From Jackrogersella multiformis (lineage: Eukaryota > Ascomycota > Sordariomycetes > Xylariales > Hypoxylaceae): a stretch of DNA of 64,000 bases. How positions within the stretch are numbered: position 1 is the stretch's first letter; every line of letters begins with the position of its first letter. The translations under genes and the position numbers were made by a program. Below, piece after piece: positions 10,230 through 20,924 of this stretch. The DNA lies in the NCBI GenBank assembly GCA_902806575.1, contig CADCXD010000001.1, positions 5,022,001 through 5,086,000 of the forward strand, in the 5' to 3' direction. The notes under the pieces were generated by a model. The model did no database searches. It was not told the origin of the DNA and worked only from the letters and a program-made list of their open reading frames with translations.

Positions 10230-13200
10230 ATGATTCTCACTATGACACCTTTCACCATGTTTGGCCGTCCCTTGTTTCCCTTCTTGATATTCCTGCTTGC
10301 GTTTTCCCCATCCACTGTACTTGGGCTGCCCCGGCCAGCCATTGGGGACCTTGATATCGCCATTGACACATGTGCCAACCTTCCCTCGCCTGTCGAGGTC
10401 TACCTCGACACTGCGGCCAGGGTGAGAAGGAACGGCGGGAAAACACAGGTTACAGAATCATGTCGATCCAAGCAGCAGACAGTGAACCCCGATGATCCGT
10501 ACAGCTGCTCCGAGACAAAGCCATGTGACAACAGTGAGCAGACTATTCATATTGTAACTCATGAATGCCTCCGTGCCATGAGCCCGTGCCTAACAGTGAC
10601 GTCGAACCTCGCTGACCTGGAAATCCGAAAAGCGCATGCTGTGGAAAGAATGGCGTCTGCGGCTACGGTCCGACGTACTGCGGCACCAATGATATCTCGC
10701 CAAACGACGCTTGTTGGAGTCATTGCGATGCTAAAGCACCATGCGGAAAGTTCGCTGCCACCCCTGACGCCACGTGTCCTCTCAACGTCTGCTGCTCTCA
10801 GTATGGCTTCTGCGGCGTGACAGACGAGTTCTGCCAACCTGGATGCCAGAGCAACTGCGAACAGTCCTCGTCGTCGGGCCAGTCTGGTGGTGACGTGCAA
10901 AGCCGCATCATCGGCTACTATGAAGGCTGGAAGTACAACGCCGACTGCTCGGGCGTGTCTCTACGCAACATCCCCGTCGGCAGCCTGACGCACCTGCATC
11001 TAGCCTTTGGCTATATCACGCCCAGCAGCTACGACATCGCCATGATGCCCGGTGTTCCCGACTCGGTAATTACCGACGTCATGGCCTTGAAGCAGCAGAA
11101 TCCAGGAATCAAGATGATCATCTCACTAGGTGGTTGGACCTTCAACGATAACGGAACCGACACGCAGCCCGTGTTTGGGGACATTGTGAGCAGCACGGGC
11201 AACCAATTGAGGTTTATTTCCAAGCTTCTCGCCTTTGTCAACCAGTATGGTTTTGATGGCGTCGATTTCGATTGGGAATGTGAGGCTCATCTCATCTGTG
11301 CTACCGGTGAAGTGATACTAATAATCCAACAGATCCCGGCGCCGGTGACCGCGGCGGCAACCCTTCTGACGGGGTCAACTTTGAAGGGTTCCTCTTCGCA
11401 CTCGAACTCGTCAACTTGCTTCTACCTAAGCGGCTTGTGGTCTCCTTTACCACCCCTACGTCTTATTGGTATCTGCAACACTTTGACCTTGCAGCTAGCA
11501 TGAAGTGGGTTGACTGGACGAATTTGATGGCCTACGATCTCCACGGCACGTGGGACAGCCCCGAGGATCAGATTGGAAAGATTACCCTAGCACATACCAA
11601 TCTGACCGAGATAAACACGGCCCTCTCGTTGTTCTGGCGCAACGGCGTGGATCCTGCCAAGATCAACTTGGGTGTAGGCTTCTATGGGAGGAGTTTCCAG
11701 TTGGCGGACCCCAATTGCTGGCAGCCTGGGTGTCCATTCAAGGGCGGTGCGGAGGCGGGAACGGTATTCAAACCTTACCTTTATTTCTTTACAAGATCAT
11801 TAAATGACACGCGAGGCAGTGCTCTGGACAGTCGGGAATTCTGTCGTACAACGAAATCACAAACATCATCAACCAGTATGATATCGACCCCTACTGGGAC
11901 GAGGATAACGCGGTTAAATATATGACATGGGGTGGAGATCAATGGGCAAGTTCATATATTCCCGTCCGTTTTCCTATGTGATGAGATCTAAAACTAATTC
12001 AATTCGGGTTGAATCCAGGTAAGTTATGACGACAAGGACACATTTCAGCAAAAGATCAAATATGCCAACGAACAAGGCCTCGGTGGTCTGCTCATATGGG
12101 CCATCGACCAAGACACGCCCGACCTAGATGCCATGCAGGCGCTTCTGTACCCCAAGACGCTCAATGCCTTTGCCAATGAGGTTGTCGACTGGGAGTATTG
12201 GCAGGAGGCCGACCAAGGTGCTTGTCACCTCACCGACTGCGGCAAACCATGCAGCACCGGCGAGATTCTCATCTCGACACAGTCGTGCGACGGCTCCTAC
12301 GACGCCGAATCGGTCAATCACCTTTGTTGTCCCGTTGCATCAGCCCCAAACCCAAAAGACTGCGTCTGGCGTGGTAACCCCGACTACTGCAATGGTCACT
12401 GCCAGCCCGACGAAGTGCCCATGATGCAGAACCGGTGGGGAGATCATCAAAAGCGCTGCAAGGACGGCAACTACGTTTACTGCTGCAAACCTTCCAAAGA
12501 CACAGGCTGCCGGACCACAGGTTGCGGAAGCTCATGCGACGACGACGAAGTATCGATGGCGGGTGAGTTTTACGACGACTGCTTTTGGGACCCGAAACAG
12601 CTGTGTTGTAAAAAGCCGGTCCACTTTGATCAGCAGAGTTGTTATTGGCAGGGCAAGCCAGGGAGCTGCTTCGATAACAACTGCAAGTTTGGCACCGAGA
12701 TTCAGCTCGCCGAGAGCTACGACGGAGGGGACGACGACTGCGGCTGGCAGTCTTCTAGGCAGAGGGTATTTTGCTGCACGCCATCCGACAGCGAGTCCCT
12801 CTCCAGACATCACTGGACCGGCGTGACGGCTCCCACTGGGACGTCTTTGGCTGCAATGATGCTGTTAGTGCTGGGGAGCACACGGTGCAGATGGCCTGTA
12901 TCGACGACTCGCCGCTTAGTAACTGTTACAAGATCAGACTCGGTCACGGCGTTCCCGGTACTATCCTTGAGATGCCCGACGGTTGCGGGCCCGGGCGTTA
13001 TGCCGTGGCCAAGGACATGACGCCTTCCGGGAACCAGACGCTGCCGGCGCACATCTCACGTCGTTCCCCAGTGGCGAGTCCGATAGTGTATGACCTAACT
13101 TTCGATTACGACTTCGCAAGAGTGCCCCGAGACCTAGGTGACACGCAGATTCGCATAGACTATAGTAACCAGGAAGGCTACTGGGACGAGATTGTCAACA

Positions 13201-15620
13201 AGGCCGGCGAAAAAAGACGGAAAAGACGGACACTTGATGAGTTCGGCGGGAGTCACAAGCGTTGGCTTGAAGACGCCTGGCGCGAGGACCACAAGGGCGG
13301 ACTAATGTCCAGGAGCGAGTTACATGAGCGGTGGTTCGGCGAAGACGTTGTGGCCTGGCTCAAGGCCCTGTTTAGTGTAGCGGACGCGGCACCCCTAGTC
13401 GACCACTCTATCTCGCAGACACTAACGGCGATTTTACTGCAAGAACAGTTCCAATGCAACTACGGCGGAGTTAATGTCGAGGCAAACCTTGACGTGAGAG
13501 CAGATGTCACCGCCAAGATTGACACGCAATTTGGCTTGACTATCATCACCAAGCTCACAACTGGCTCCGTGTTACCGGATCTGAGCCAGTCGTTCATGTA
13601 CCTGCGCAATCGGGGCGACGTTGACGCCGTGTTTACAATCGATGCCATCGTCAAGACGAGCTACGACACGGGGGACAGGGAGCTTTTCGGCCTGCAAAAC
13701 TTCAACGCCCTCTTCAGCGTACCGGGCATCATCACCGTGGGTCCCAACTTCAAACTGTTCGGGTCCGTCAACATGGACGCCAGCATCTCCGGCCACATCG
13801 AAGCCGCGGTTAAGGTTGCCAGCTGAGACACGCGGCTCTCGTTCCCGGACCAAGGCTCTGATTACAATCCCAAGAACCTCAAGGATCCCGATCCCACCAC
13901 GCAGTCCGGCGTCCCCACCTTTGACTGGTCGGTTGAGGCCCGCGGCCAAATCACAGCCCATGTCAAGCCTCTCGTTAGCTTTGGCATAACATGGGGTGCT
14001 GTCTTCAACAAGCTGCCCAACTGCGAGGTCGATCTAGTCGTCGACGGTTACGCGACGGTATACCTGAAGGCGTCGACCATCACCAGCAGCGTCTGTTACG
14101 GTGTTAATACGGGTGCCAACCTCTATGCCCAGTTGGACGCGCCCTCGCAGCTCAACTGGGTCCTACCGACAAACCCGTGGGTACTTGGGGAGTGGTCCGC
14201 CCCCATAATCCCCGAGACGTGTCCCATCAGCGCCAGCGCGAGAGATGCCGAGACGCTGCACATCGAACCCCCCGAGCCGCGGGCACTTTTGGGAGTGGGA
14301 CACGGAGGTTTTTCATCTGATAGCCTCGACACGGGGTTGGGATTTGGATTCGGAAAACGAGCAACCACCGTCATTGGCCCGCTGCTGCACCTGCCTTTTG
14401 GCCTGACGTGTCCAACTGCAAAGAAAGAGACTGGGGATGTGGCCCCTTGTCCACTGTGCAGTGGTGGCAATGGCATTACGAAGCGTAATTCCTCCAGCTC
14501 AAGCGCCATCTTTACGCGGGATGACGCCCCTAGCTGCATCTTTATCCCAAATGGCGACGAGACCCCATGTCCCGCTGGCTTGAGAGCCCGTGACCTCGTC
14601 GAGGCCTTAGGAAATGCGACATTTAGGGCCATGCTTGCTCGTGATGGGCTCGAAAAGCGTGACAGGAAGGTGTACAGATATATAACCAGCACAGGAAGTA
14701 GTATCGACCTAGACACTGGGACTTTTCCGAACTGCGGTGTCGCCATCAACGGCGCCAACTATGCGGCCATCGACCGCTTTTTTGGTTACGACGCCAACCA
14801 GCAAAACCCGGCCTGTGTGCCCAACATGTACATGAACGACGGCAACGAGGCCTTCTTCTTGTCGTCCGACTACGTTACCGAGTACGTCTTCGAGGCACAG
14901 ACCCTGCTTCAGTTCATCAAGTGGCTTGCCGGCCAGGGCACCGGGCCGGCAACTCCTCAGGGCTACACCAAGCCTTCCCAGCAGTGGGTCGAGACGTTCC
15001 TGCTCGCCAACGGCAAAATAAACCGCCAAAAGGAAACATTATTCAAGTTGCAGAGTCCGTCGGTCGACCAGGGCACCCAGGCCGCCACCATGATCTACGT
15101 CAGGGACGTCGCCGCCGTCTTCACCTACCTCGCCTACATCCCCGCCGCCGCCAACAAGGAGGCCATTTGGAACAAGTTCCTCCGCCCAAGCAACTGGGTC
15201 GACCTGGTCTGCAACGAGTTCGACACCGCCTACACCGCCTACCGGGGCAACACCGCGACGGCCGGCGAGCCCACCTACACAGACCCGACCACCAACACGG
15301 TTCGGCAGGGCCGGATGCGTTGGCTGTGGAAGGCGTTTATCGACGGCACCCTAAGCACCATCGAGACGCGCGCGGGGACGTACTGCACGGCGGCGAGCCA
15401 GCTGTTTGTCGTGAACCAGCAGCAGAACCCAACTCCCAAGTACTACACGCCGTCAGTAGCCGCATGGGCGACGGTGGCGTTCGGGGCGGGAGGCTGGTGC
15501 AACAATCCGAGACTACCGAGGCTGGGAGGGACCGGGAGCACGTACGGCGCCTATGGATATGCGGCTAGGACGGAGGACTTCAGCGGAAACCAAGTGACTC
15601 TAGGCCAACCTACTGCCTAA
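10230..15620 (+). pseudogene. Large GH18 chitinase (subgroup C, killer-toxin-like), disrupted
   Basis: Begins with a signal peptide (10230 on, ...FLIFLLAFSPSTVLG), then ChtBD1-type Cys-rich chitin-binding segments (about 10634-10860). The GH18 domain has LGGWTF and the complete catalytic DGVDFDWE (ends 11278), then MAYDLHGTWD and GFYGRSF. A Cys-rich region and a long C-terminal part resembling subgroup-C chitinases follow. Introns: GT at 10534 with unclear acceptor; 11280-11332; 11764-11819; and a GC-AG intron 11946-12018. Damage: the frame after the first intron fits only if it ends one base before the AG at 10631-10632; a frame jump and apparent loss of sequence near 12790-12813; and TGA at 13824-13826 (...KVAS-stop-DTRLSFPDQG) where a Trp is likely. 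Past that stop the same frame stays open to 15620. The upstream neighbour is the divergent LysM gene. Confidence 0.85.
11946..12018 (+). other. Non-canonical GC-AG intron in the chitinase
   Basis: The exon ends ...GAT CAA TGG, the intron begins GCAAGTTC and ends GAATCCAG, and the next exon starts GTA AGT TAT GAC. This gives the continuous reading GGDQW-VSYDDKDTF in frame. GCAAGT is the usual extended donor of GC-AG introns. No GT donor nearby restores the frame. Confidence 0.75.
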
Positions 15621-16633
15621 TTTCCACTAGTACGAGATTGAGCCTTCGATTTGAAGCCGATGCTCGAGTTTGTGTTTGTGTTCTAATTTTGTTTAGTACC
15701 TACCTACCTACCTAGGTAAGTAAGTTGCAAAGCGCTTCACCCATTAAACTACCTTCCTACGTGGAGCTGGCACGGTCAGAGAACCAACTCTTAATTCCAG
15801 TCGAGTCGTAAGACAATACATATTTAATATACATGGTACGTGTCTATGGGGTAGGTTGGATGGATGGTTCAAGGTTGTCTGGCTGATCTGCCACTTACAC
15901 CCTAGGTATGTAGTGTAGTGTAGTGTAGTAGTTGTAATAGAGGTTCAAAGGTAGTTGTTGTATTCTGTAGGTTTTTACAAAACACAACCTCCAGCTTGGA
16001 AGATCTTACTTACATAAACCCTCTTGATTACATAACCGGCCCATATACCTAGGTACCGTCAAGGTTATGAGCGAAGCTATAAATAGCGGAGCCACTAGAT
16101 CGTAACATGGTACAACAATACCTAGGTACTACGTAAGCAAAAGGTAACGAAGTACCTACCGTAGGCAGGTACCTAGACTAGCGTGGCTTGGTCGGGACCG
16201 TCGGGTTGGTTGGTTACCAAGAATGATCGCCCCACTTACCTCGGGAAGGATCTAATCTCGACTAGTTTATCTTAGGTATCTCCCTGAGCTGTTTCACCTT
16301 AAAAGCTTAGGTTAGTCTGTTTAAAGGAAACATTGAACTGTTGGACGTAAACTTTATCTTCTTAAGGTTCTTAAAATTTATTTACTTATTTACCTACGCA
16401 TTTACCATTTACCCATTTACCCATTTTAAGCAACTGGTTTTCATATAGCCAGATTATCTCATATCTCATGGTAAGGCTACACACAATTATTACCACATCC
16501 GAACTGCCTCATCCATGAACATCATGTAGGCAGACAAGCTAACTCGTAGAACAAGGCTCCCGTAGGGAAATTAGCGCTCGCCGCGCTCCTAGCCGGACTC
16601 TCTGTCTTCGGCTTCCGTGCCTCCATCGGCCCC
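15621..16633. other. Intergenic region with palindromes and simple repeat
   Basis: No independent gene seen. It holds CTACCTACCTACCTAGG at 15700-15716, a GTAGT repeat at about 15909-15930, and ATTTACCC-like runs at 16390-16430. The last 84 nt (16550-16633) are open in frame with the next gene and encode a hydrophobic segment, so they may be part of it. Confidence 0.4.
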
Positions 16634-17998
16634 ATGAGCACCAACGGGCTCGGCAAACTGTTACGAGAAGTCTCAGCCGGGAGTACGGAACTGCTCGGCA
16701 CCCCAACACCGTTTAAGCGTACATACACGGGCCTCGAAGCCCTAGATCGGTATTTATCAATACTAGTCGCTTTCTTCGCCTCGCTGATCGACGATGGGGG
16801 CGCCGGCTGGGACGTCACCGCCTTCTACATCTGGGGCATGGCTCAGTTCGCCGCCGGATGGACCGTGCTCGTCCTCGAGGGGCGCCGGTCCGGAAATCGC
16901 GGGCGCGCTGTGAGCTGGGTTGGGACGGTTGGCATCATCTTCCAAAATTTGACATGGACATTTACTGTACCGCTCTACCTTGCGCTACACTTGTTCACCT
17001 CGCCCGTTGCAAAATTGGGTGGCAAGGATGCTAAGAGTAGCGCCGATGCTGCTCGCCGGAGCCTTTTCGTATATCTGTGGGATCTCGCCCTACTGCCCAT
17101 GGCCGTGACTCTTGGGCTCGTAGTACCTACCATCTTCATGAGTATGCCCTCGTTATTGGGGCACACTGCTGCCACTCACTATAACTGGATTGCGTACTGG
17201 CAAGCATTCCCATTGGTATGTTGTCTTCCGTACTTTGCATGTTTTAGTTGTTGTTCCGTGAGCGGGAAATATTCGTCCCCCTTTAGGATGGCGGGTGTCC
17301 GAAGTAACTTGGAGAATATCTCTCAATTTAAATCTCGCTTCCTCAAATTTTAACCTCTCGGACTCTTCTCCCATCTAGATTCTTAGTAATTAACTGACCG
17401 TTTTCCCCCCACATAGTGGACCATACTCATCCTGGACGTCCTCCATAACGCCTGCTACTTCTTGCTTGGGAGTCTCAAACCCCAGGATGCCCAAGGGAAA
17501 CTTACCACACCAGGAAATGGCTTCATGGTAGCTGTGGCGGGCGTGTACCAGTTCGGCCTCACTATCACCACTGTGACCCACGTACCCATTTTACTAATCT
17601 CCTTATTACCTACCTCATTACGTTCTGCCCTCACCTCCGCGTTTCCTAAGTATGCGTCCTTCCTTTCGCAGGTTACCTTCGCTCGTACTTTCGTGCCATA
17701 CCCAATCTCTGCACTGCCTACCATAGACCCGGTTGCCTACGCACCTGGCGACCTCGCACCTGTGACCAACAATTTTCTCCAGTACGACTTATACACAGGA
17801 AACGTAGCTATATTGCTGTGGGCTCTATACCTGCACTTTACGACGGCTCGACGTTCTGTTGGGAAGACTCTGAGTACGACTGTCTTCTGGATGCTTGTTG
17901 GCGGCCCTATCGCGGCGGCCCTAGCGCTGCTATGGGATCGTGATGAGCTTGTGAAGGAAGGCGAAAGCAAGGCTATTACTGAGGCGAAGACGAAGTGA
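16634..17998 (+). CDS. Polytopic membrane protein, function unknown
   Basis: Two exons, 16634-17215 and 17417-17998, joined across a 201 nt GT-AG intron (GTATGT...CACATAG) in phase 0, giving 387 aa. About eight hydrophobic helices are visible, for example YIWGMAQFAAGWTVLVLEG, LALLPMAVTLGLVVPTIF and VFWMLVGGPIAAALALLW. The C-terminal tail is charged. Similar fungal membrane proteins with an early KRTYTG motif occur beside secondary-metabolite genes, but none are seen here. The open frame extends upstream to 16550, after a TAG at 16547-16549, and adds a further helix (GKLALAALLAGLSVFGF). The true N-terminus may therefore lie in an upstream exon that I could not locate. The family is not firmly recognised. 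Confidence 0.7.
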
Positions 17999-18948
17999 TA
18001 TCCTAGCCATAGGGGTTTTGAAGTAACTTAGGAAGGGGTTTTTTTTCTTTCAGGGGACTTCAACTAGTCTTCTTTTCCAAGGCGCATCTATTCTTGGAAA
18101 CGGGTTTTCGTAGGTGGCCGGAAAGGGACAGTTAAGTTTTTATGAGGATTTCAGCTTAATAAAAATATGTGGACATTCATTACTTATAAAACAGTCTTGG
18201 AACGGTTACAAGGCTTTGAAGACTTTCCGATGAGACGTCAACCGTCTGAACAGCACAATAAATAGCCCCCTACAGTAAAGGAGATATGAAATGACCGCAC
18301 AGGAACCAGATAGGTTGGTATAAGGTCTGGTTTACTCGGAAGTTGTCTATCAAAGTCACTAAGGTTACCTACCTAGGTATGGAGTAACAAACCAGGAGTC
18401 ACGGTGGGTTTGCTGGCCAAATGAAATACTCGCCAACACTTCGGAGTTTTTGTCGACAAGCTGTAGGTTGGTATAGTCTTTACAATGGAGTAAAATAACA
18501 AACTTCTAGTACCTAGAAATTACCTTATAAAGGAGACGCCGAAGGTACAGATATCTTTCAAACTGGAATTTGCTTACCCAGCTTTCCCTATTGGCCTCTG
18601 GTGCTACTAGTAGATGATGATAAAAGATGTGAAATGCTACCTAACAGGTACCTTGGATAACCACGCAAGAAAATTCCAACGAGAGTTCTCTAAAGCTTAG
18701 GTAGCATCTAAAGGAGGCATTGGGAAATATGCGACATTACGACGAGTCTATCCACCAAAAAGGAATACTATAAAGGGAGCAGTGGAAGCGCTTGGTGTAT
18801 GAATATTTTTCTGTTGAGTCGTGTTTACTAGATCCAGTTTCAACATGGGCTCTTGTAGTAGTAGATCGATCATACACTTCAGAGACCAGTTAATATCACC
18901 CAATATGTGGTATATCATCTATCCCCATCCCTGCCCCCTACCCTCTAC
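17999..18948. other. Intergenic region between convergent genes
   Basis: 3' flanks of the membrane protein (plus) and DUS1 (minus). A TACCTACCTAGGTA palindrome lies near 18366-18379. No gene or RNA feature recognised. Confidence 0.45.
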
Positions 18949-20924
18949 CTACAAGCAAGCAACCTCATCGGCTGGAAGCTCCGGCCTCTCGACGCCCATA
19001 CTCGGCTCCTTAAAACCTGCCAAACCATCTGATTTTGGCAATTCTTTCTCCGCATTCCTATTTCCTTCCCTCATTCCCTTGCTCGCGTCTCCATCCACCA
19101 GAGCCGCTGCCAGTTCCAGTTTCTTTTTCTCCTTCTTGCTTAGGCTTATGCTCCCTTTTGCTAGGGCCTCCTTTGGCAGCGGTCGTACTATAGGCTGCGC
19201 GACCCACCACGGTCGCTTGCACTTCTCAATAGTCGCTACCGAGCTCTCCGGGTCGTATTCTGCATCCTCCGCATCTTCCGCCTTTGATTCTGCGGGAGTC
19301 TCGCTTCCTCCTACTTTCACTTCCGGTTCCGGTTCCGGTTCTGGTTCTTCTACGCTCTTACCCCCGGTCTTCTCGTATTCGATTAGGCCCTCCGCTATCC
19401 GCCGCTCTACCATATCGAGGATTTTCTCTGTGGCAGGTATATCACCTACATGACATCTCGCGAGAGCGTCACGTATATCTGTATGCCTCGATATGAAATG
19501 CCGTAGGATATGGAACAGGTGGGGTCGGATCGAAATGAGGTTGGGCGAGGTACACTTCTCGTTTCTGCCGCCGCCGTCCTTCCTCCGCTTCTTGCGCGCC
19601 GGACCCCCGTCCTCCTGTTCTGCATCTCTCGCTTTCGCGTCGGCGAGCCAGCTCTCGTCATCTCCGATGACGAATAAAGGCCTCCGCGTTGGGGGCTCAT
19701 GCTGCAGGACATATTTATGTATGATATCCATGTAACGTCTGAACACGGCGTCTACACGATAGCCACCCTTGCCGTCTATACCCCGCCAGTACTCTCGTCC
19801 TCCCTGCCCTGGTGGTGGCAGTCTCGCAAAGATTGCCGGGTCGCTCAGGTTGCCCTCCGCGCTCATGACGGCGTCGGCGCCGGTTACCTCGAGACATCTC
19901 TCCAGATCGCCGTGTTGGAGTATGTTTCCATTGGCGAACATGACCGTCTCCTTCGGCAGATTTTCTCTTAGGTAGCGCAGATATTCCCAGTCCGCAACGC
20001 CTGTCAAGTGTCCCTTCTGCTCTCGTCTCCGTCCGTGCACGGTGATGATACTTGCGCCGGCGGCTAACACGTTCTTGGCATAAGCCAGAGTGTCCTCCTT
20101 GGTCTCCAAAATCCGGATCTTAGCTGTGACAGGTACGGGGAGATTCTCATGAAGAGTGTGGATAAGCCTGTATACGAGCTCCTGATCATCTTGCAAGAAT
20201 GCGCCGTAGCGGCCTTTGCGCGCGATGCCTTGCGGGCAGCCGAGGTTCAAGTCGACAGCGTCGCAATAAGGCGCAACTTGTTTGGCCGCGCCTAATAAGT
20301 GCTCTGGGTCATTGGCGCAAAATTGTACGAATAGGGGACGATCAAATGCTGGATTGCCGTCGAGGAATGGTATGGATTGGGGAAGTTGCCCGGGGTTCTC
20401 GGTCGTGGGAGTAGGACTCGGCGTAGCAGCGCCGGAGGTGGACGTAGGAGGTCGAGTCGCTTCGAAATGAGAGTCTCTATACTTGGCCGCCTCTTCGAAT
20501 AGTCGGGCATGAAACATGGGCGTATATGCTACGAGTTTCGAGTTCTCGGCCGGGGTGAGGAACGATCGAGTGAGCATGCGCCAGGCCTGATATTGGGTAG
20601 TGGTCAGCACTTGGTGCTCTCGAACGACAAGACTTTGCTATATAGAAGACATACGAACTCGGACTGGTCAACCATAGGCGCGAGAACGAACTTGGGACTG
20701 CCTATACTCTCGTAAAAAGCCCGCCCATGCAACTTCGTCTTGGCCGTAGCCGCCGCGGCCTTTACTCCATTTATCGTAGTGGAGGGCATTACGAGGTAAT
20801 GTCTGGCTAATGATCTCCAGCCAGAGCCGGGAATCTTCCAGCGCGAACCAATTCTTCTTGCAACCTCCAGGATGTCGATTTCGTCGTCTGAAGTTCGATA
20901 GTTATGCCCCTTGAAGAGAGTCAT
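18949..20924 (-). CDS. DUS1: tRNA-dihydrouridine(16/17) synthase
   Basis: Flavoenzyme that reduces uridines in the tRNA D-loop. Two exons, 20924-20655 and 20586-18949, with a 68 nt GTATGT...ATCAG intron in phase 0, giving 635 aa. Family motifs: KFVLAPMVDQSE-F at the exon junction, LFVQFCANDP, DLNLGCPQGIARKGRYGAFL with the probable catalytic Cys near residue 207, the FMN-binding VPVTAKIRI, TVHGRRREQ, and ANGNI. Unlike shorter homologues, it carries a Pro/Ser/Thr-rich insert near residues 130-155 and a long charged C-terminal extension with Glu-Pro repeats and a KRPWW motif. Both look fungal-specific. No defects seen. Expected in cytoplasm and/or nucleus. Confidence 0.93.

Noticed and set aside
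12768..12806. A GT-AG intron (about 40 nt) bridging the chitinase frame jump
   Set aside because: It would delete the conserved FCCTPSD segment and is shorter than the other introns; a deletion or frameshift is more likely.
14123..14758. 211-codon minus-strand frame
   Set aside because: Antisense shadow of the chitinase C-terminal region.
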